Below are positions 43,926 through 53,195 of a stretch of DNA of 64,000 nt, piece after piece. Every line of letters starts with the position of its first letter. The first letter of the stretch is position 1. The notes under the pieces were generated by a model. It had not been told where the DNA came from and ran no database searches. It was given only the letters and a program-made list of their open reading frames with translations. Source of the DNA: Heliobacterium chlorum (GTDB lineage Bacteria > Bacillota > Desulfitobacteriia > Heliobacteriales > Heliobacteriaceae); contig NZ_JACVHF010000010.1 in assembly GCF_014502795.1 (NCBI RefSeq), positions 1 through 64,000 of the forward strand. The letters run 5' to 3'. Position numbers and translations under genes: made by a program.

Positions 43926-44881
43926 TTCCAAAAGCCTTGAAAGGACTGCTGATCGGTTTACTTTCGGCAGTGGTCATTTCCGGTTGCTCCTCTAATCAAG
44001 ACGATAAAAAATCAGTCAGCACACAAGACCATAAGATTCAGGTTGTATCCAGTTTTTACCCTATGTACGAATTTACCCAGCAAGTAGGCGGTGAAAAGGT
44101 TGAAGTGACCAATCTGGTTCCCCCGGGAGCCGAGCCCCATGATTGGGAACCGTCTCCTCAAGATATGGTCAAGGTTAGCAAAGCCCGGATGCTCATCTAT
44201 AATGGCGGCGGTTTTGAAGGCTGGATTGAAAAAGTCAGCCAGGCTAGCAATAATCCTAACCTGGTTCTGGTGGATACGAGTAAGGGTATTGAAATGCTTC
44301 CTGGTGAGAACAGTGACGATGGCGATCATGAAGCCAGCCATCAACATGGAAAAAATGATCCCCATTTCTGGCTCGATCCGAATTTGGTCAAAATCCAGGT
44401 CGAAAACATCAAAAGGGCCCTTGTCGATCTCGATCCCGATAACAAAGATTATTACGAAGCTAACGCAAAGGCATACCAAGATAAGCTGGACCGGTTAGAC
44501 GGGGAGTTTAAAGAGATTGTGAGCAAGGCTCCATCGAAAGAATTGATCACGACCCATAGTGCTTTTAGTTACTTAGCTCATCGTTATGGCTTACATCAAG
44601 TTTCCATTATGGGTATTTCACCTGATGCAGAACCCAAACCGGCCGAACTCGCTCGAATCGCCGCATACGCACGAGAACACAAGGTGAAATACATATTCTT
44701 TGAGACCTTAGTAAGTCCGAAAGTCGGGGAAGCACTAGCGAGGGAAGTCAAAGCGGATACACTGGTGTTAAATCCCATTGAGGGCCTGACGGAAGATGAG
44801 CAAAAACAGGGACTCGATTATATTACCGTGATGAAGCAAAACTTAGAGAACCTGAAAAAAGCTTTAGGGTACAATCCCTGA
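43922..44881 (+). CDS. znuA: Zinc-binding lipoprotein ZnuA
   Basis: A 319-residue cluster A-I substrate-binding protein. The lipobox is VISGC. A short acidic/His-rich loop (DDGDHEASHQHGKNDPHFWLDP) sits before the metal site as in zinc-specific ZnuA, with further ligand motifs LVPPGAEPHDWEPSP, TTHSAFSYLAHRYGL and IFFETLVSP. ATG overlaps the regulator's stop. Confidence 0.92.
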   Translation: MIPKALKGLLIGLLSAVVISGCSSNQDDKKSVSTQDHKIQVVSSFYPMYEFTQQVGGEKVEVTNLVPPGAEPHDWEPSPQDMVKVSKARMLIYNGGGFEGWIEKVSQASNNPNLVLVDTSKGIEMLPGENSDDGDHEASHQHGKNDPHFWLDPNLVKIQVENIKRALVDLDPDNKDYYEANAKAYQDKLDRLDGEFKEIVSKAPSKELITTHSAFSYLAHRYGLHQVSIMGISPDAEPKPAELARIAAYAREHKVKYIFFETLVSPKVGEALAREVKADTLVLNPIEGLTEDEQKQGLDYITVMKQNLENLKKALGYNP

Positions 44882-44909
44882 GAGGAAAAGTCCTCATGTA
44901 AGCCCCTTG

Positions 44910-44937
44910 TAGCCTCCTAGCAAAGGAGGCTTTTTTG
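44910..44937 (+). terminator. Rho-independent terminator of the zinc operon
   Basis: AGCCTCC/GGAGGCT stem with a short loop, then TTTTTT. Confidence 0.9.
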
Positions 44938-45092
44938 ATCCCAAGCCACTGCGCAATGTAACTGTCAATATTTAATCCTTTACCAGTAAGCTGTTTTAAC
45001 TGTACTATATTTAAGAATCAAGGGGTCGATTGTTAAAATGTCAAAACAAAGGGTTGAGAATGACAAAAGATAAGAGTTAGGAGGATTAATTA

Positions 45093-46112
45093 TTGCACCG
45101 GTACGCACGATTCATTAAAAAATGTTGCTCTTCCCTCCTCATCATGACGGCTTGGCTTTTGCTGTTTAATACATTTACGGCTGAAGCCGCGGAAGAGCCG
45201 TCAGAAATGAAAACGGTTAAGTTCTGGGTTGGAAAAAATGTCTATGAAGTGAACGGCAAAGAATACTTGATGGACTCGGCGCCAGTCATTGACAGCCAAG
45301 CGGGACGATTGCTCATGCCGTTACGCTATCTGGCTTACAGCCTGGGTATCACAGATAGCGACATCGAGTTCAAGAAAAATGCACACGGTTTGATGGACGA
45401 AATTATTGTTCGCCGCCCCTCCGAGGGTGGTTTTAAGGATACCTTACAGATGTTTATCGGACAGCCGGGCTTTATCGTCAACGGGGGAGAAGCAGGCAGT
45501 CTAGATGCCCTTCCCCGTATTGACAATGGTCGGACCTTGGTGCCCTATCGGTCAGCTGCTCAGGCGCTGGGAGCACTCGTATTTTGGGATGCCGATGAGC
45601 GAGCAGTGGTCGTGAAGACATGGAATAAGGTGCCGTCGCCAGTGAGCCCGTCATGGTCGAAAGTGATCCTCTATCCTGGACAACAGAAGGTCGATCGCAT
45701 TGGAATAGAAGGTAATTCAGATTCGCTGAAATCGAAGGTACCTATCGCCCTGAATAGGAGCGATGGGATCACCCAATTCAACGTCAGCGAGTATTTGAAC
45801 GCCTGGGGAGTGCCCCAACAAAATATCCTCTACGACCCACGGGGGGGTTTGATGGTTCGTGGTTCTGCCGGAACTAACATACCCGGACAACCCTATAGCG
45901 CTGGTTTCATCTACTTCTATGTGGGAGAAAGCTGTGGATGGATCAGCAACAATCACAAGACCAATCCCGATGAAGGCGTTTTAGCCAACGAGATCAAAAA
46001 CGGTCAGTTATACAGCGCTATGCCCCTTTTTTATTCCATTGGGCCTTTATTTGGTAAACAGGTGGAAGGCAATGTCAGTACGGATTCCTTGTGGCTGCGT
46101 TTGATTTTATAA
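45093..46112 (+). CDS. Exported copper-amine-oxidase-N (stalk) domain protein
   Basis: A 339-residue secreted protein with a signal peptide ending near TAEAAEE. Two stalk repeats resemble the N-terminal domain of copper amine oxidases and S-layer-type proteins (LLMPLRYLAYSLGI and TLVPYRSAAQALGALVFWD). The C-terminal half, with GVPQQNILYDPRGGLMVRG, is unrecognised. TTG start behind AGGAGGATT. Confidence 0.8.
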   Translation: MHRYARFIKKCCSSLLIMTAWLLLFNTFTAEAAEEPSEMKTVKFWVGKNVYEVNGKEYLMDSAPVIDSQAGRLLMPLRYLAYSLGITDSDIEFKKNAHGLMDEIIVRRPSEGGFKDTLQMFIGQPGFIVNGGEAGSLDALPRIDNGRTLVPYRSAAQALGALVFWDADERAVVVKTWNKVPSPVSPSWSKVILYPGQQKVDRIGIEGNSDSLKSKVPIALNRSDGITQFNVSEYLNAWGVPQQNILYDPRGGLMVRGSAGTNIPGQPYSAGFIYFYVGESCGWISNNHKTNPDEGVLANEIKNGQLYSAMPLFYSIGPLFGKQVEGNVSTDSLWLRLIL

Positions 46113-46119
46113 AGAAACG

Positions 46120-46156
46120 AAGAGAGAGTCCCCCTTGGGGGGGCTCTCTCTTTTTA
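46120..46156. terminator. Terminator between convergent genes
   Basis: AGAGAGAGTCCCC pairs with GGGGCTCTCTCT and is followed by TTTT. Confidence 0.9.
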
Positions 46157-46162
46157 AGTACT

Positions 46163-48709
46163 TTAGTAGTCTGGTTCGTAATGGGTCCTATGAACCTGCC
46201 AACTTCGCCCGTCGCTTTCGGCTGTGATCGCACCGCAGCGATCGGTCCGCAAGACCTCAGCGCCCACGTTGTGCCAAGCTTGCATAACCTCTGGACTTGG
46301 ATGGCCGTAACGGTTTTTTCCGACGGAAATAACCGCTAGTGCTGGTTGGCCTGTAGAAACTAAAAAGTCTGGTTCTAAATTGTTCCGACTGCCGTGATGG
46401 GGGACTTTTACGATATCAGCCTGTAGACTACTGGTGGATGTCTTTGCATCAGCTACCATGGCTAGTTGCCCTTCTTTGTCTATGTCACCGGTAAGCAAAA
46501 CCCGGCACTGACCGTGCTCCAGGAGTAGAACCAATGATGAATCATTCGTGTTTTGGGGCTTACGTTCCAAGCCGGGGTTCAGGACCGTTAGCTGCACCGA
46601 CGGATCGGGGCTGATGTCCTTATCTAGTGGAGGTGTTTCCAGAACGGGGATGTTTTTTGCCGATGCTAGTTGAAGGAGTGCCTCATATTTTTCAGATGGT
46701 TCCGGCGGGGCAGATAGGATAAGTTTTCCGACGGGATAATTCTGCAGGATATAAAAGGCCCCTCCCATATGATCTTGATCAGCGTGGGTGACGACAAATG
46801 TATCCAGTTCCGTGATTCCCTTTCGATTGAGCAGAGGCGATAGCACCCTCTCCCCCGGGTCATAAGATTTGTTTTGTTGGTCGAGTTCTGAAGAGGGGTT
46901 AAACTCCGGCGGACCTGGTACATCGATGATTACCCTTTTGCCTCCCGGCGTCTGAATCAAGATGCAGTCTCCTTGACCTACATCGACAAAGGCCACTTGC
47001 AGTACCGGGGGGAACAGGAGTCGATAGAGAATAAAGAGCGACATAAGACCTGCCGTGACGGGAAGGGTCCACGTTTGAATCCGGATTGATACCTTGGGGC
47101 TCAAGTGGCCGAGGGCAAATTCTCGTACCAGGATGAGCAGGAGGTAAAATGCGAGGAGAAGTAAGGGAGGCGGGGTGGCTATCGTCAAAGCTGCACCGGG
47201 TAGCGTAGATAAACGGCGTAACAGTGTAGTCAAGAGGTCCACGGAAAGACCGGAAAAGAGGATCAGCGCCTTTGCACCACCGGTCCAGAACGGTATCAGG
47301 AAGAAGGTGGCAAAACCTAAGATAGTGACCAAGGCGATGATCATCCCTGCGAATAAGTTGGCCAAGAGGCCCGATAGAGAGAGCATATTGAAGTAATAGA
47401 CGGTGAGTGGACCAACAGCCAGTAGAGCTGTAAGCGAGAGCAACAAGGCCTCGGCAGAAAGTTTTTGGAGTGCACTCCAGACGGGTGCACCGAAACGGTT
47501 GCGCGGTTCGGAAGTGGGGATAAATCCTTGAAAGATCGGCAAGAGGTAGAGGATACCCCAGGTTGCACCAAAAGAGAGCTGAAATCCAGGATCGGCCAGC
47601 ATGAGAGGATTGACGATGAGGATGGGCAGGGCTGCAGCGGCCATGAGGGTAAAAGGTTCCGCCCTTTGCTGCATGCCATAGGCCAACAAGCTGCCGCAAG
47701 CCATCAGAATGGCTCGCTGTACCGAAGGGGGAAAGCCGGTCATCATTCCGTAAAAGACAATGACCAGGATGGTCACAGCGATGCTCGGCCAAAGAGGAAC
47801 TTTCCAACGCTGGCCTCCCCGCAGGAGGAGCAAGAGGGTACTGGTGATGACCGCCACATTTGAACCGGAGACGGCAAAGGCGTGGGCCACGCCGGTAATT
47901 CGAAAAGCTTCCTGATCTTCTTCAGAAAGTCCTCCTTGTCCGCCAAAAATGATTCCGGCGATGATGCCGGCTGTGTCCGATGGCAAGGTGGAAGCTAAGA
48001 TTCTCTCCATCGTTTGCCGCCAGTCGTAAGCTAACCGGTGCATTGTATCGATGAGACTGTAATTAAGAGGTATGCTATTTTTTTCGTCTATCCCTTCGGG
48101 AGATGGATCGAAACGAATCTGAGACGGTTGTCTGGTAAAAATCTCAACAGCGATGCCTTGCCTCCATAAATAAGCTTGATAATCGAAGTCGCCGGGATTG
48201 CGTCGGGGAGATGGGATTTGCACCTGACCGGTAACTTGGAACTCATCTGCCGGTTTCACTTCAAAGGGTAAGGGTTTTCCACGATGCTTGATCCGTACGG
48301 TTTCACCATCATCCAGAGAGAGGTCGAAGACGAAGGATTCTTTACTGTTGGTTACGATGGTTACTACTTTGCCCGTTAAGGAAACCGTCTCGCCGTTGTG
48401 CTCGTATAAGTGGGATACAGGCTGGGAAGTCATGTACGCGTAGAGCCAGCCGAGTACAGTAACGGTCAGGAACAGCGATAGCATTAACACACCGTGTAGA
48501 TAGCTGTTTCGATGGTGAGAAGAGGGGACAGGGTGGCCGAAGAGATGCTTCTCGGAAAATCGAAACACCATAAGAGCGGCGATGATCAAGCAGAGACCTA
48601 ACTGAACCGTATCACTTTGTAAGGGATATCGGACGAGTTCCCGGTGATAAAGCCCAATCGCGATGCCGAGCATGAATAAACATACAAAAACCACCAAAGG
48701 GCGCTTCAT
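46163..48709 (-). CDS. comEC: DNA uptake channel ComEC/Rec2
   Basis: An 848-residue polytopic membrane protein that carries single-stranded DNA across the membrane in transformation. Two helices and a DUF4131 soluble domain at the N terminus (VTGQVQIPSPRRNPGDFDYQAYLW) precede the competence domain (SGSNVAVITSTLLLLLRG), and a C-terminal MBL-like domain has THADQDHMGGAF and VPHHGSRNN, the likely nuclease. With comEA at 34964, the organism has the core of a DNA uptake machine. GGAGGTG lies before the ATG. Confidence 0.93.
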   Translation of the reverse strand: MKRPLVVFVCLFMLGIAIGLYHRELVRYPLQSDTVQLGLCLIIAALMVFRFSEKHLFGHPVPSSHHRNSYLHGVLMLSLFLTVTVLGWLYAYMTSQPVSHLYEHNGETVSLTGKVVTIVTNSKESFVFDLSLDDGETVRIKHRGKPLPFEVKPADEFQVTGQVQIPSPRRNPGDFDYQAYLWRQGIAVEIFTRQPSQIRFDPSPEGIDEKNSIPLNYSLIDTMHRLAYDWRQTMERILASTLPSDTAGIIAGIIFGGQGGLSEEDQEAFRITGVAHAFAVSGSNVAVITSTLLLLLRGGQRWKVPLWPSIAVTILVIVFYGMMTGFPPSVQRAILMACGSLLAYGMQQRAEPFTLMAAAALPILIVNPLMLADPGFQLSFGATWGILYLLPIFQGFIPTSEPRNRFGAPVWSALQKLSAEALLLSLTALLAVGPLTVYYFNMLSLSGLLANLFAGMIIALVTILGFATFFLIPFWTGGAKALILFSGLSVDLLTTLLRRLSTLPGAALTIATPPPLLLLAFYLLLILVREFALGHLSPKVSIRIQTWTLPVTAGLMSLFILYRLLFPPVLQVAFVDVGQGDCILIQTPGGKRVIIDVPGPPEFNPSSELDQQNKSYDPGERVLSPLLNRKGITELDTFVVTHADQDHMGGAFYILQNYPVGKLILSAPPEPSEKYEALLQLASAKNIPVLETPPLDKDISPDPSVQLTVLNPGLERKPQNTNDSSLVLLLEHGQCRVLLTGDIDKEGQLAMVADAKTSTSSLQADIVKVPHHGSRNNLEPDFLVSTGQPALAVISVGKNRYGHPSPEVMQAWHNVGAEVLRTDRCGAITAESDGRSWQVHRTHYEPDY

Positions 48710-48796
48710 TACGACACCTCCGGTGGTCTATTTCTACAAATATCCATAAAAACCTTTATCTTACCTGAATGTTATTAGAGATTTTCGCCTAGTCAG

Positions 48797-49885
48797 CTAA
48801 TACAGTCTTTGATACAAATCTAACCAGTGATAGTGATAACCCTCGGAATCTATGTGCTGCTCCTTACTTAATCGAACTCCATTGCGACACAAGAACCCCA
48901 AACAATACTCCTCGGCGAGGATTCGTAAAAAGCGCATTCTAGCTGCCTGTTCCGATTGCAGTGCTCGGAGGTTAGACAGAAAGTGAACAGATTCCAACGT
49001 ACCACTCTCATAGTAGCGGTGGCAAAGGCGCCAAAAACGCTGAGGAAAATATAACAAACCGAGCAAGACCGGGTACTCTTCCGGGAAGATCGGCGTCATC
49101 TCGTCATAAGCTTCCAGGATACCCTGGGCGAGGCTAAAGCGCCAGCGGTGATTTCGCAGCGTTCGGTCTAAAAGCCGAGCTATGTCGACGAGGCGTATAT
49201 CCCAGCGGCAGTAATCGAAATCGATGATTTTAGCCTGTCCTTTGTAATCGAGTACAAAATTTCGGGCGGCCACATCCCGATGGATGAATGTACTCATCTT
49301 TTTGGCCCTCTGGGCGATTGCACTGTATTGGGAGTTTTCCAGGATGGTTAAAGCCGTCTCGGCTTGAAGGATGTGCTCATCCAAGAGGGACAAAAGAGGT
49401 GACTTTTCCAGTTTTTCTCGATAGCGTCGTAAATCCTCTGTTCGTCGAAAAAGGGTCCGGATCCATCGCTCCCAGTGAGGACGACGGTAGAGGGAAGGCG
49501 GTGTTTCCAGCCCTCGGCTGTGTTGATGAAATTCGGCTAGAGTTACCGTCGCTGCAAAGATGTGTTCTCTCTCTCCGAAATCGCAAGGGATGTCAGCTAC
49601 CCAATCGGTAAGAAAGTAGCTGTGACCTTGGTAAAAGGCATAATAGTCGCCTCGCAACGTCGGCAGGAGTTCCGGCGATTTTAAGAAGCCTTGCCGATTT
49701 AAGTGGGCCATGGCTAGGCAGATAAACTGCAGTTTATCTGCTTCATAACATACTTTTTTTAAGCAAAGTGGCCCGAGGTCGGTTTCCAATCGCCAAACTG
49801 GCGACAGATGCTGCACTGAACACAGGCGGTACCCGTATGTACGATGTAAAAAATCAGCTAACTCATCTAGAGTTAATTCTGTCAT
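48797..49885 (-). CDS. CotS-family spore coat kinase-like protein
   Basis: A 362-residue protein of the aminoglycoside-phosphotransferase fold, CotS/CotI spore coat group. The catalytic loop is FIHRDVAARNFVLD and the Mg-binding motif IIDFDYCRWDIRLVD. Start at ATG 49885 (GGTGGA upstream) rather than eight codons earlier. Relatives are spore coat components and probable small-molecule or protein kinases. It stands divergent from holA. Confidence 0.85.
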   Translation of the reverse strand: MTELTLDELADFLHRTYGYRLCSVQHLSPVWRLETDLGPLCLKKVCYEADKLQFICLAMAHLNRQGFLKSPELLPTLRGDYYAFYQGHSYFLTDWVADIPCDFGEREHIFAATVTLAEFHQHSRGLETPPSLYRRPHWERWIRTLFRRTEDLRRYREKLEKSPLLSLLDEHILQAETALTILENSQYSAIAQRAKKMSTFIHRDVAARNFVLDYKGQAKIIDFDYCRWDIRLVDIARLLDRTLRNHRWRFSLAQGILEAYDEMTPIFPEEYPVLLGLLYFPQRFWRLCHRYYESGTLESVHFLSNLRALQSEQAARMRFLRILAEEYCLGFLCRNGVRLSKEQHIDSEGYHYHWLDLYQRLY

Positions 49886-49975
49886 CAAGATTTTCCACCG
49901 CACTTGCATTCGATGGTATTCCTTCTACAATATATGTTACAGCGTGTCTGTAGGTTTATGAAAGGTAGGTTGCCG

Positions 49976-51061
49976 ATGGACTATTCCGGGATGAAAGCGA
50001 CGATTCAACGGGACGTTTACGCTTCAGTTTATGTGATATTTGGCGATGAACCTTTTTTAATGCAAGAACTGTTGGACGAACTGATTCGGAGTTTTATAGA
50101 AAAACCTGGCGGGGAGTTTAACATCGATCGATTGGAAGGTGACCTTTCGGCAGAGAGTGTGGTAGAAATGGCTCAAGCTCCGCCGTTCATGGCGGACCGG
50201 CGGTTGGTGATCGTTCGCGACTTTTCCCTGCTGAAGGCGGGAAAAGGCTCAGAATCAGCGGAAGGGGATAGTGTTCCCTCGAAAGGAAAAGGGGGAACTT
50301 CCAAATCAAAAGGGGTCGAACCGGAATCGTCATTGACCCATTACTTGCAAAACCCGAGCCCGACGACCTGTCTCGTTTTTTACTCGCCTTCCGGTGTGGA
50401 CAAGCGAAAACGTCTTTACAAGGCTATCGAAAAAGCTGGACATACCGTTGAGATCAAAAAGCCAACTGGTGCAGAAGTCGAATCTTGGGCTGCCCAGCGA
50501 GCCCGTTCGATCGGACTGCCCTTTGAACCAGAGGCATTGTCTATGCTCATCGAACGTACCGGCGAAGACATCGGGCAGATCGCCTTGGAAATGGACAAGC
50601 TCTACACTTTTTTAGGTGAACCATCGGCACAGCGACGGGTCACTCGGGAACGAGTTCGACGTCTGGTGCCGGCGACACCGGACGATAATATTTTCGCGAT
50701 CGCCGACTCCTTGGGAGACCGGCGTATCGATCGGGCACTGACGATTTCCCGAGACGTGATCCGCCAAGGGCAGCATCCCATCCCCTTGCTGTTCCTGATC
50801 CTGCGTCATGTGCGCCAACTGCTTCGATTGAAAGAACTGATGGCGTCGGGTGTGCGTAAAAACGATTGGGGAAAGGAACTGAAGCTTCCGCTTGGTGTCA
50901 TTCGCAAGCTGGAGAACCAAGCGGGACGCTTTCAGACGGACGATTTATATCGCCTCTATCACCGATTGACAGAGGCCGATGTAGCCATTAAGACCGGCGC
51001 CGGTGAGGCGAAGCAGACATTGGAACTTTGCTTGCTCGCTTTCGGCAACGAAAAGAAATAA
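49976..51061 (+). CDS. holA: DNA polymerase III delta subunit HolA
   Basis: A 361-residue clamp-loader delta subunit that opens the beta clamp. YVIFGDEPFLMQELLDELI marks the N-terminal AAA+-like domain, with later FEPEALSMLIERTGEDIGQIALEMDKL and the C-terminal collar IPLLFLILRHVRQLLRLKEL. A Lys/Ser-rich insertion occurs at about 95-120. ATG 49976 (AGGTAGG upstream) fits family length; the frame is open further upstream. Confidence 0.9.
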   Translation: MDYSGMKATIQRDVYASVYVIFGDEPFLMQELLDELIRSFIEKPGGEFNIDRLEGDLSAESVVEMAQAPPFMADRRLVIVRDFSLLKAGKGSESAEGDSVPSKGKGGTSKSKGVEPESSLTHYLQNPSPTTCLVFYSPSGVDKRKRLYKAIEKAGHTVEIKKPTGAEVESWAAQRARSIGLPFEPEALSMLIERTGEDIGQIALEMDKLYTFLGEPSAQRRVTRERVRRLVPATPDDNIFAIADSLGDRRIDRALTISRDVIRQGQHPIPLLFLILRHVRQLLRLKELMASGVRKNDWGKELKLPLGVIRKLENQAGRFQTDDLYRLYHRLTEADVAIKTGAGEAKQTLELCLLAFGNEKK

Positions 51062-51068
51062 GCAAAAA

Positions 51069-51099
51069 AAGAGAGACCAGGATGGACCTGGTCTCTCTT
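51069..51099. terminator. Bidirectional terminator between holA and rpsT
   Basis: AGAGAGACCAGG pairs with CCTGGTCTCTCT around ATGGA, with A-rich and T-containing flanks. Confidence 0.85.
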
Positions 51100-51122
51100 A
51101 AGTAGCCATGAGGAAGTTTATG

Positions 51123-51395
51123 TTAAACAGCCTTGGCTTTGGAATTAAATCTTTTGGTGATGCGGGATTTTTTGCGGGAGGCCGTGTTTTTGTGAATCAG
51201 GCCTTTGGCAGAAGCTTTGTCTAGAGCTCGGACAGCCTTGGCAAGTGCAGCACGAGCATTGTCCATATTGGCGGAAGCCAGAGCTTCTTCAAAACGTTTC
51301 AAAGTCGTACGCAGGGCGGAACGAGCCGAAGCGTTTTTCAGGGTGCGCTCCCGAGCAATTTTAACTCGCTTCATCGCCGATTTGATATTGGGCAT
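51123..51395 (-). CDS. rpsT: Small ribosomal subunit protein S20 (bS20)
   Basis: A 90-residue basic helical protein binding 16S rRNA. MPNIKSAMKRVKIARERTLKN at the start and KGLIHKNTASRKKSRITKRFN at the end are diagnostic. The start at 51395 has AAGGAGGTGAGAGT upstream; an open extension beyond it is not coding. Its placement opposite holA is common in Firmicutes. Confidence 0.97.
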   Translation of the reverse strand: MPNIKSAMKRVKIARERTLKNASARSALRTTLKRFEEALASANMDNARAALAKAVRALDKASAKGLIHKNTASRKKSRITKRFNSKAKAV

Positions 51396-51559
51396 ACTCT
51401 CACCTCCTTGCCACTCAACAAAGGATATTTTACCACGATGATCTTGCAGATGCAAGAAATAGTTTACCATTTCTGCAGGACTATATCAGGGCAAGTATGA
51501 TTTTCTTTCCTTCGGCGATACTACAAAGGAATCCTGTCAAAAAGGAGGAAGAGCAAGCC

Positions 51560-51913
51560 GTGATAGGTTTAGTGGTTCGTTTTCTCGTCTCCGCCGTTGT
51601 ATTGCTGGTGGCCAGCTGGTTTATTCCTGATTTTGTTGTCAACGGATTCACGGGTGCCGTCGTGGCCGCTTTGGTCATCTCTTTACTTGGCTATGCCGTG
51701 GAAGCTCTATTTGGCGACCGCATCACCAATATGCACCGTGGAATCGTGGGCTTCCTCGTATCGGCGGCGGTCATCTGGGTGAGCCAGTTGCTGGTTCCAA
51801 ATGCGATAAAAGTGGGATTGTTCGGCGCTTTGTTGTCAGCCCTGGTTATCGGTATTGCCGATGCTGTCGTTCCGACGCCGCTCAGCCCAAAAGCGCTGCA
51901 AGGAAAGCGTTAA
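51560..51913 (+). CDS. Phage holin family 4-type (YvlD-like) membrane protein
   Basis: A 117-residue protein of three to four hydrophobic helices, VIGLVVRFLVSAVVLLVASWFIPDF at the start and IVGFLVSAAVIWVSQLLVP later, in the Phage_holin_4_2/YvlD group of host membrane proteins. The GTG start follows AAAGGAGGAAG. Despite the name it is a conserved chromosomal gene, located just before spoIIP. Confidence 0.82.
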   Translation: MIGLVVRFLVSAVVLLVASWFIPDFVVNGFTGAVVAALVISLLGYAVEALFGDRITNMHRGIVGFLVSAAVIWVSQLLVPNAIKVGLFGALLSALVIGIADAVVPTPLSPKALQGKR

Positions 51914-51988
51914 AACTGTTCCATTTCCCATAAAAAGTCATAGGAAAACGACCCCCGACATACCCATTTATATTGGGAGAGAAGGGGG

Positions 51989-53104
51989 TTGTTTGCTTTG
52001 TTATTTAAGAGGACAAACCCATGGGGGCGCAATCGACGCAGGCCCTTCTGGCTGGTCGTGCCTCTTGTGGTTTTAGTCGTGGCAGGATGGCTTTGGCAAG
52101 GTGTACGTATCCATTCATCGGCTTGGGCCATCATTTCTCCTGGTGAGATCCTCAATATCGCCCTTCCGCTGTTGCGATATAATTCTCCTTCGGTTCAACC
52201 GACAGGCACAGACAACCATTCTGGTACCCCTGGAGACCCCTCACAACCATCGTCTTGGTTTGAAAATAAAAACGACTATTTGAATCGGATTCTGGAGGGC
52301 CAAATCCCCCTGCTTGGCGGCAGGGTCGATCCGACGGGAGGAACCTTAGCGGCGAAGACAGCGCCGAATCGGGGAAATGTGTCGGAAGTGGAAGGGGAAG
52401 ATTATCCCGATGTGGATATTCCTCGTGAAGATCCTCGCGGAGAGGGAGCAACAGAACCGTATCATGCCATGGTATCGGGAGAAGTAACGCCCACCATTTT
52501 GATCTACCATACGCATAACGCTGAATCTTATGCCGCCTCAGGCGGCGATGCCAGAAAAGAGGGGCAAAACGGCGGCGTTTTCAACGTAGGTACGAGAATG
52601 ACCGCCCGCTTGGAACAATGGAAAGATAAATATGGTATCGTCGTAGAGCATTCGTCCCGGATTCACGATGCGCCATCGTACAATCTCGCCTATAACGAAT
52701 CGAGAAAAACGGTGTTAGAGTATTTACAGAAATATCCCAATCCCCTCGCTTTGATCGATCTCCACCGTGACGCCCTGCCCATCCGAGAAACCGTCACGAT
52801 TGGTAACAAGACGGCTGCTAAAATACTGTTGGTGATAGGTACCGATCAGCGGGCACCTCATCCCCGTTGGAAAGACAATCTGCGTTTTGCTGAAAAGATA
52901 CAGAGCAAATTGGACGAGTTGTATCCCGGGTTGTGCAAGGGCGTCGTCACTAAGGCCGGTCGTTACCACCAACAAATGCATCCGCGTGCCATCCTCGTTG
53001 AAATCGGCAGCGACCAAAACTCGACGAAGGAGGCGGAGACGGCAGGGGATATGTTTGCCTCCGCCTTAATGGAGGTCCTTAAAGAGGAAAATCTGATAAA
53101 ATGA
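51989..53104 (+). CDS. spoIIP: Stage II sporulation protein P (peptidoglycan hydrolase)
   Basis: A 371-residue protein with an N-terminal membrane anchor (FWLVVPLVVLVVAGWLW) and a C-terminal SpoIIP amidase/endopeptidase domain: ILIYHTHNAESYA holds a zinc His, ALIDLHRDALP another, and PRAILVEIGSDQNSTKEAE the catalytic Glu region. It cleaves septal peptidoglycan during engulfment with SpoIID and SpoIIM. TTG 51989, or TTG 51998 with better spacing to AAGGGGG, is the start. Confidence 0.92.
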   Translation: MFALLFKRTNPWGRNRRRPFWLVVPLVVLVVAGWLWQGVRIHSSAWAIISPGEILNIALPLLRYNSPSVQPTGTDNHSGTPGDPSQPSSWFENKNDYLNRILEGQIPLLGGRVDPTGGTLAAKTAPNRGNVSEVEGEDYPDVDIPREDPRGEGATEPYHAMVSGEVTPTILIYHTHNAESYAASGGDARKEGQNGGVFNVGTRMTARLEQWKDKYGIVVEHSSRIHDAPSYNLAYNESRKTVLEYLQKYPNPLALIDLHRDALPIRETVTIGNKTAAKILLVIGTDQRAPHPRWKDNLRFAEKIQSKLDELYPGLCKGVVTKAGRYHQQMHPRAILVEIGSDQNSTKEAETAGDMFASALMEVLKEENLIK

Positions 53105-53195
53105 TCGGTTTGAGAAAAAAGGTTGCCAAAGCTAAAAATACTAATACAATAGGGAAGGGAAGTGGGACAACCGTTTCGTAAAGGAGAGTCGGGGA

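Noticed and set aside
46899-47807. 302-codon frame within comEC
   Set aside because: Same-strand alternate frame with Arg/His/Ser-rich translation and no start signal; comEC motifs lie in the other frame.
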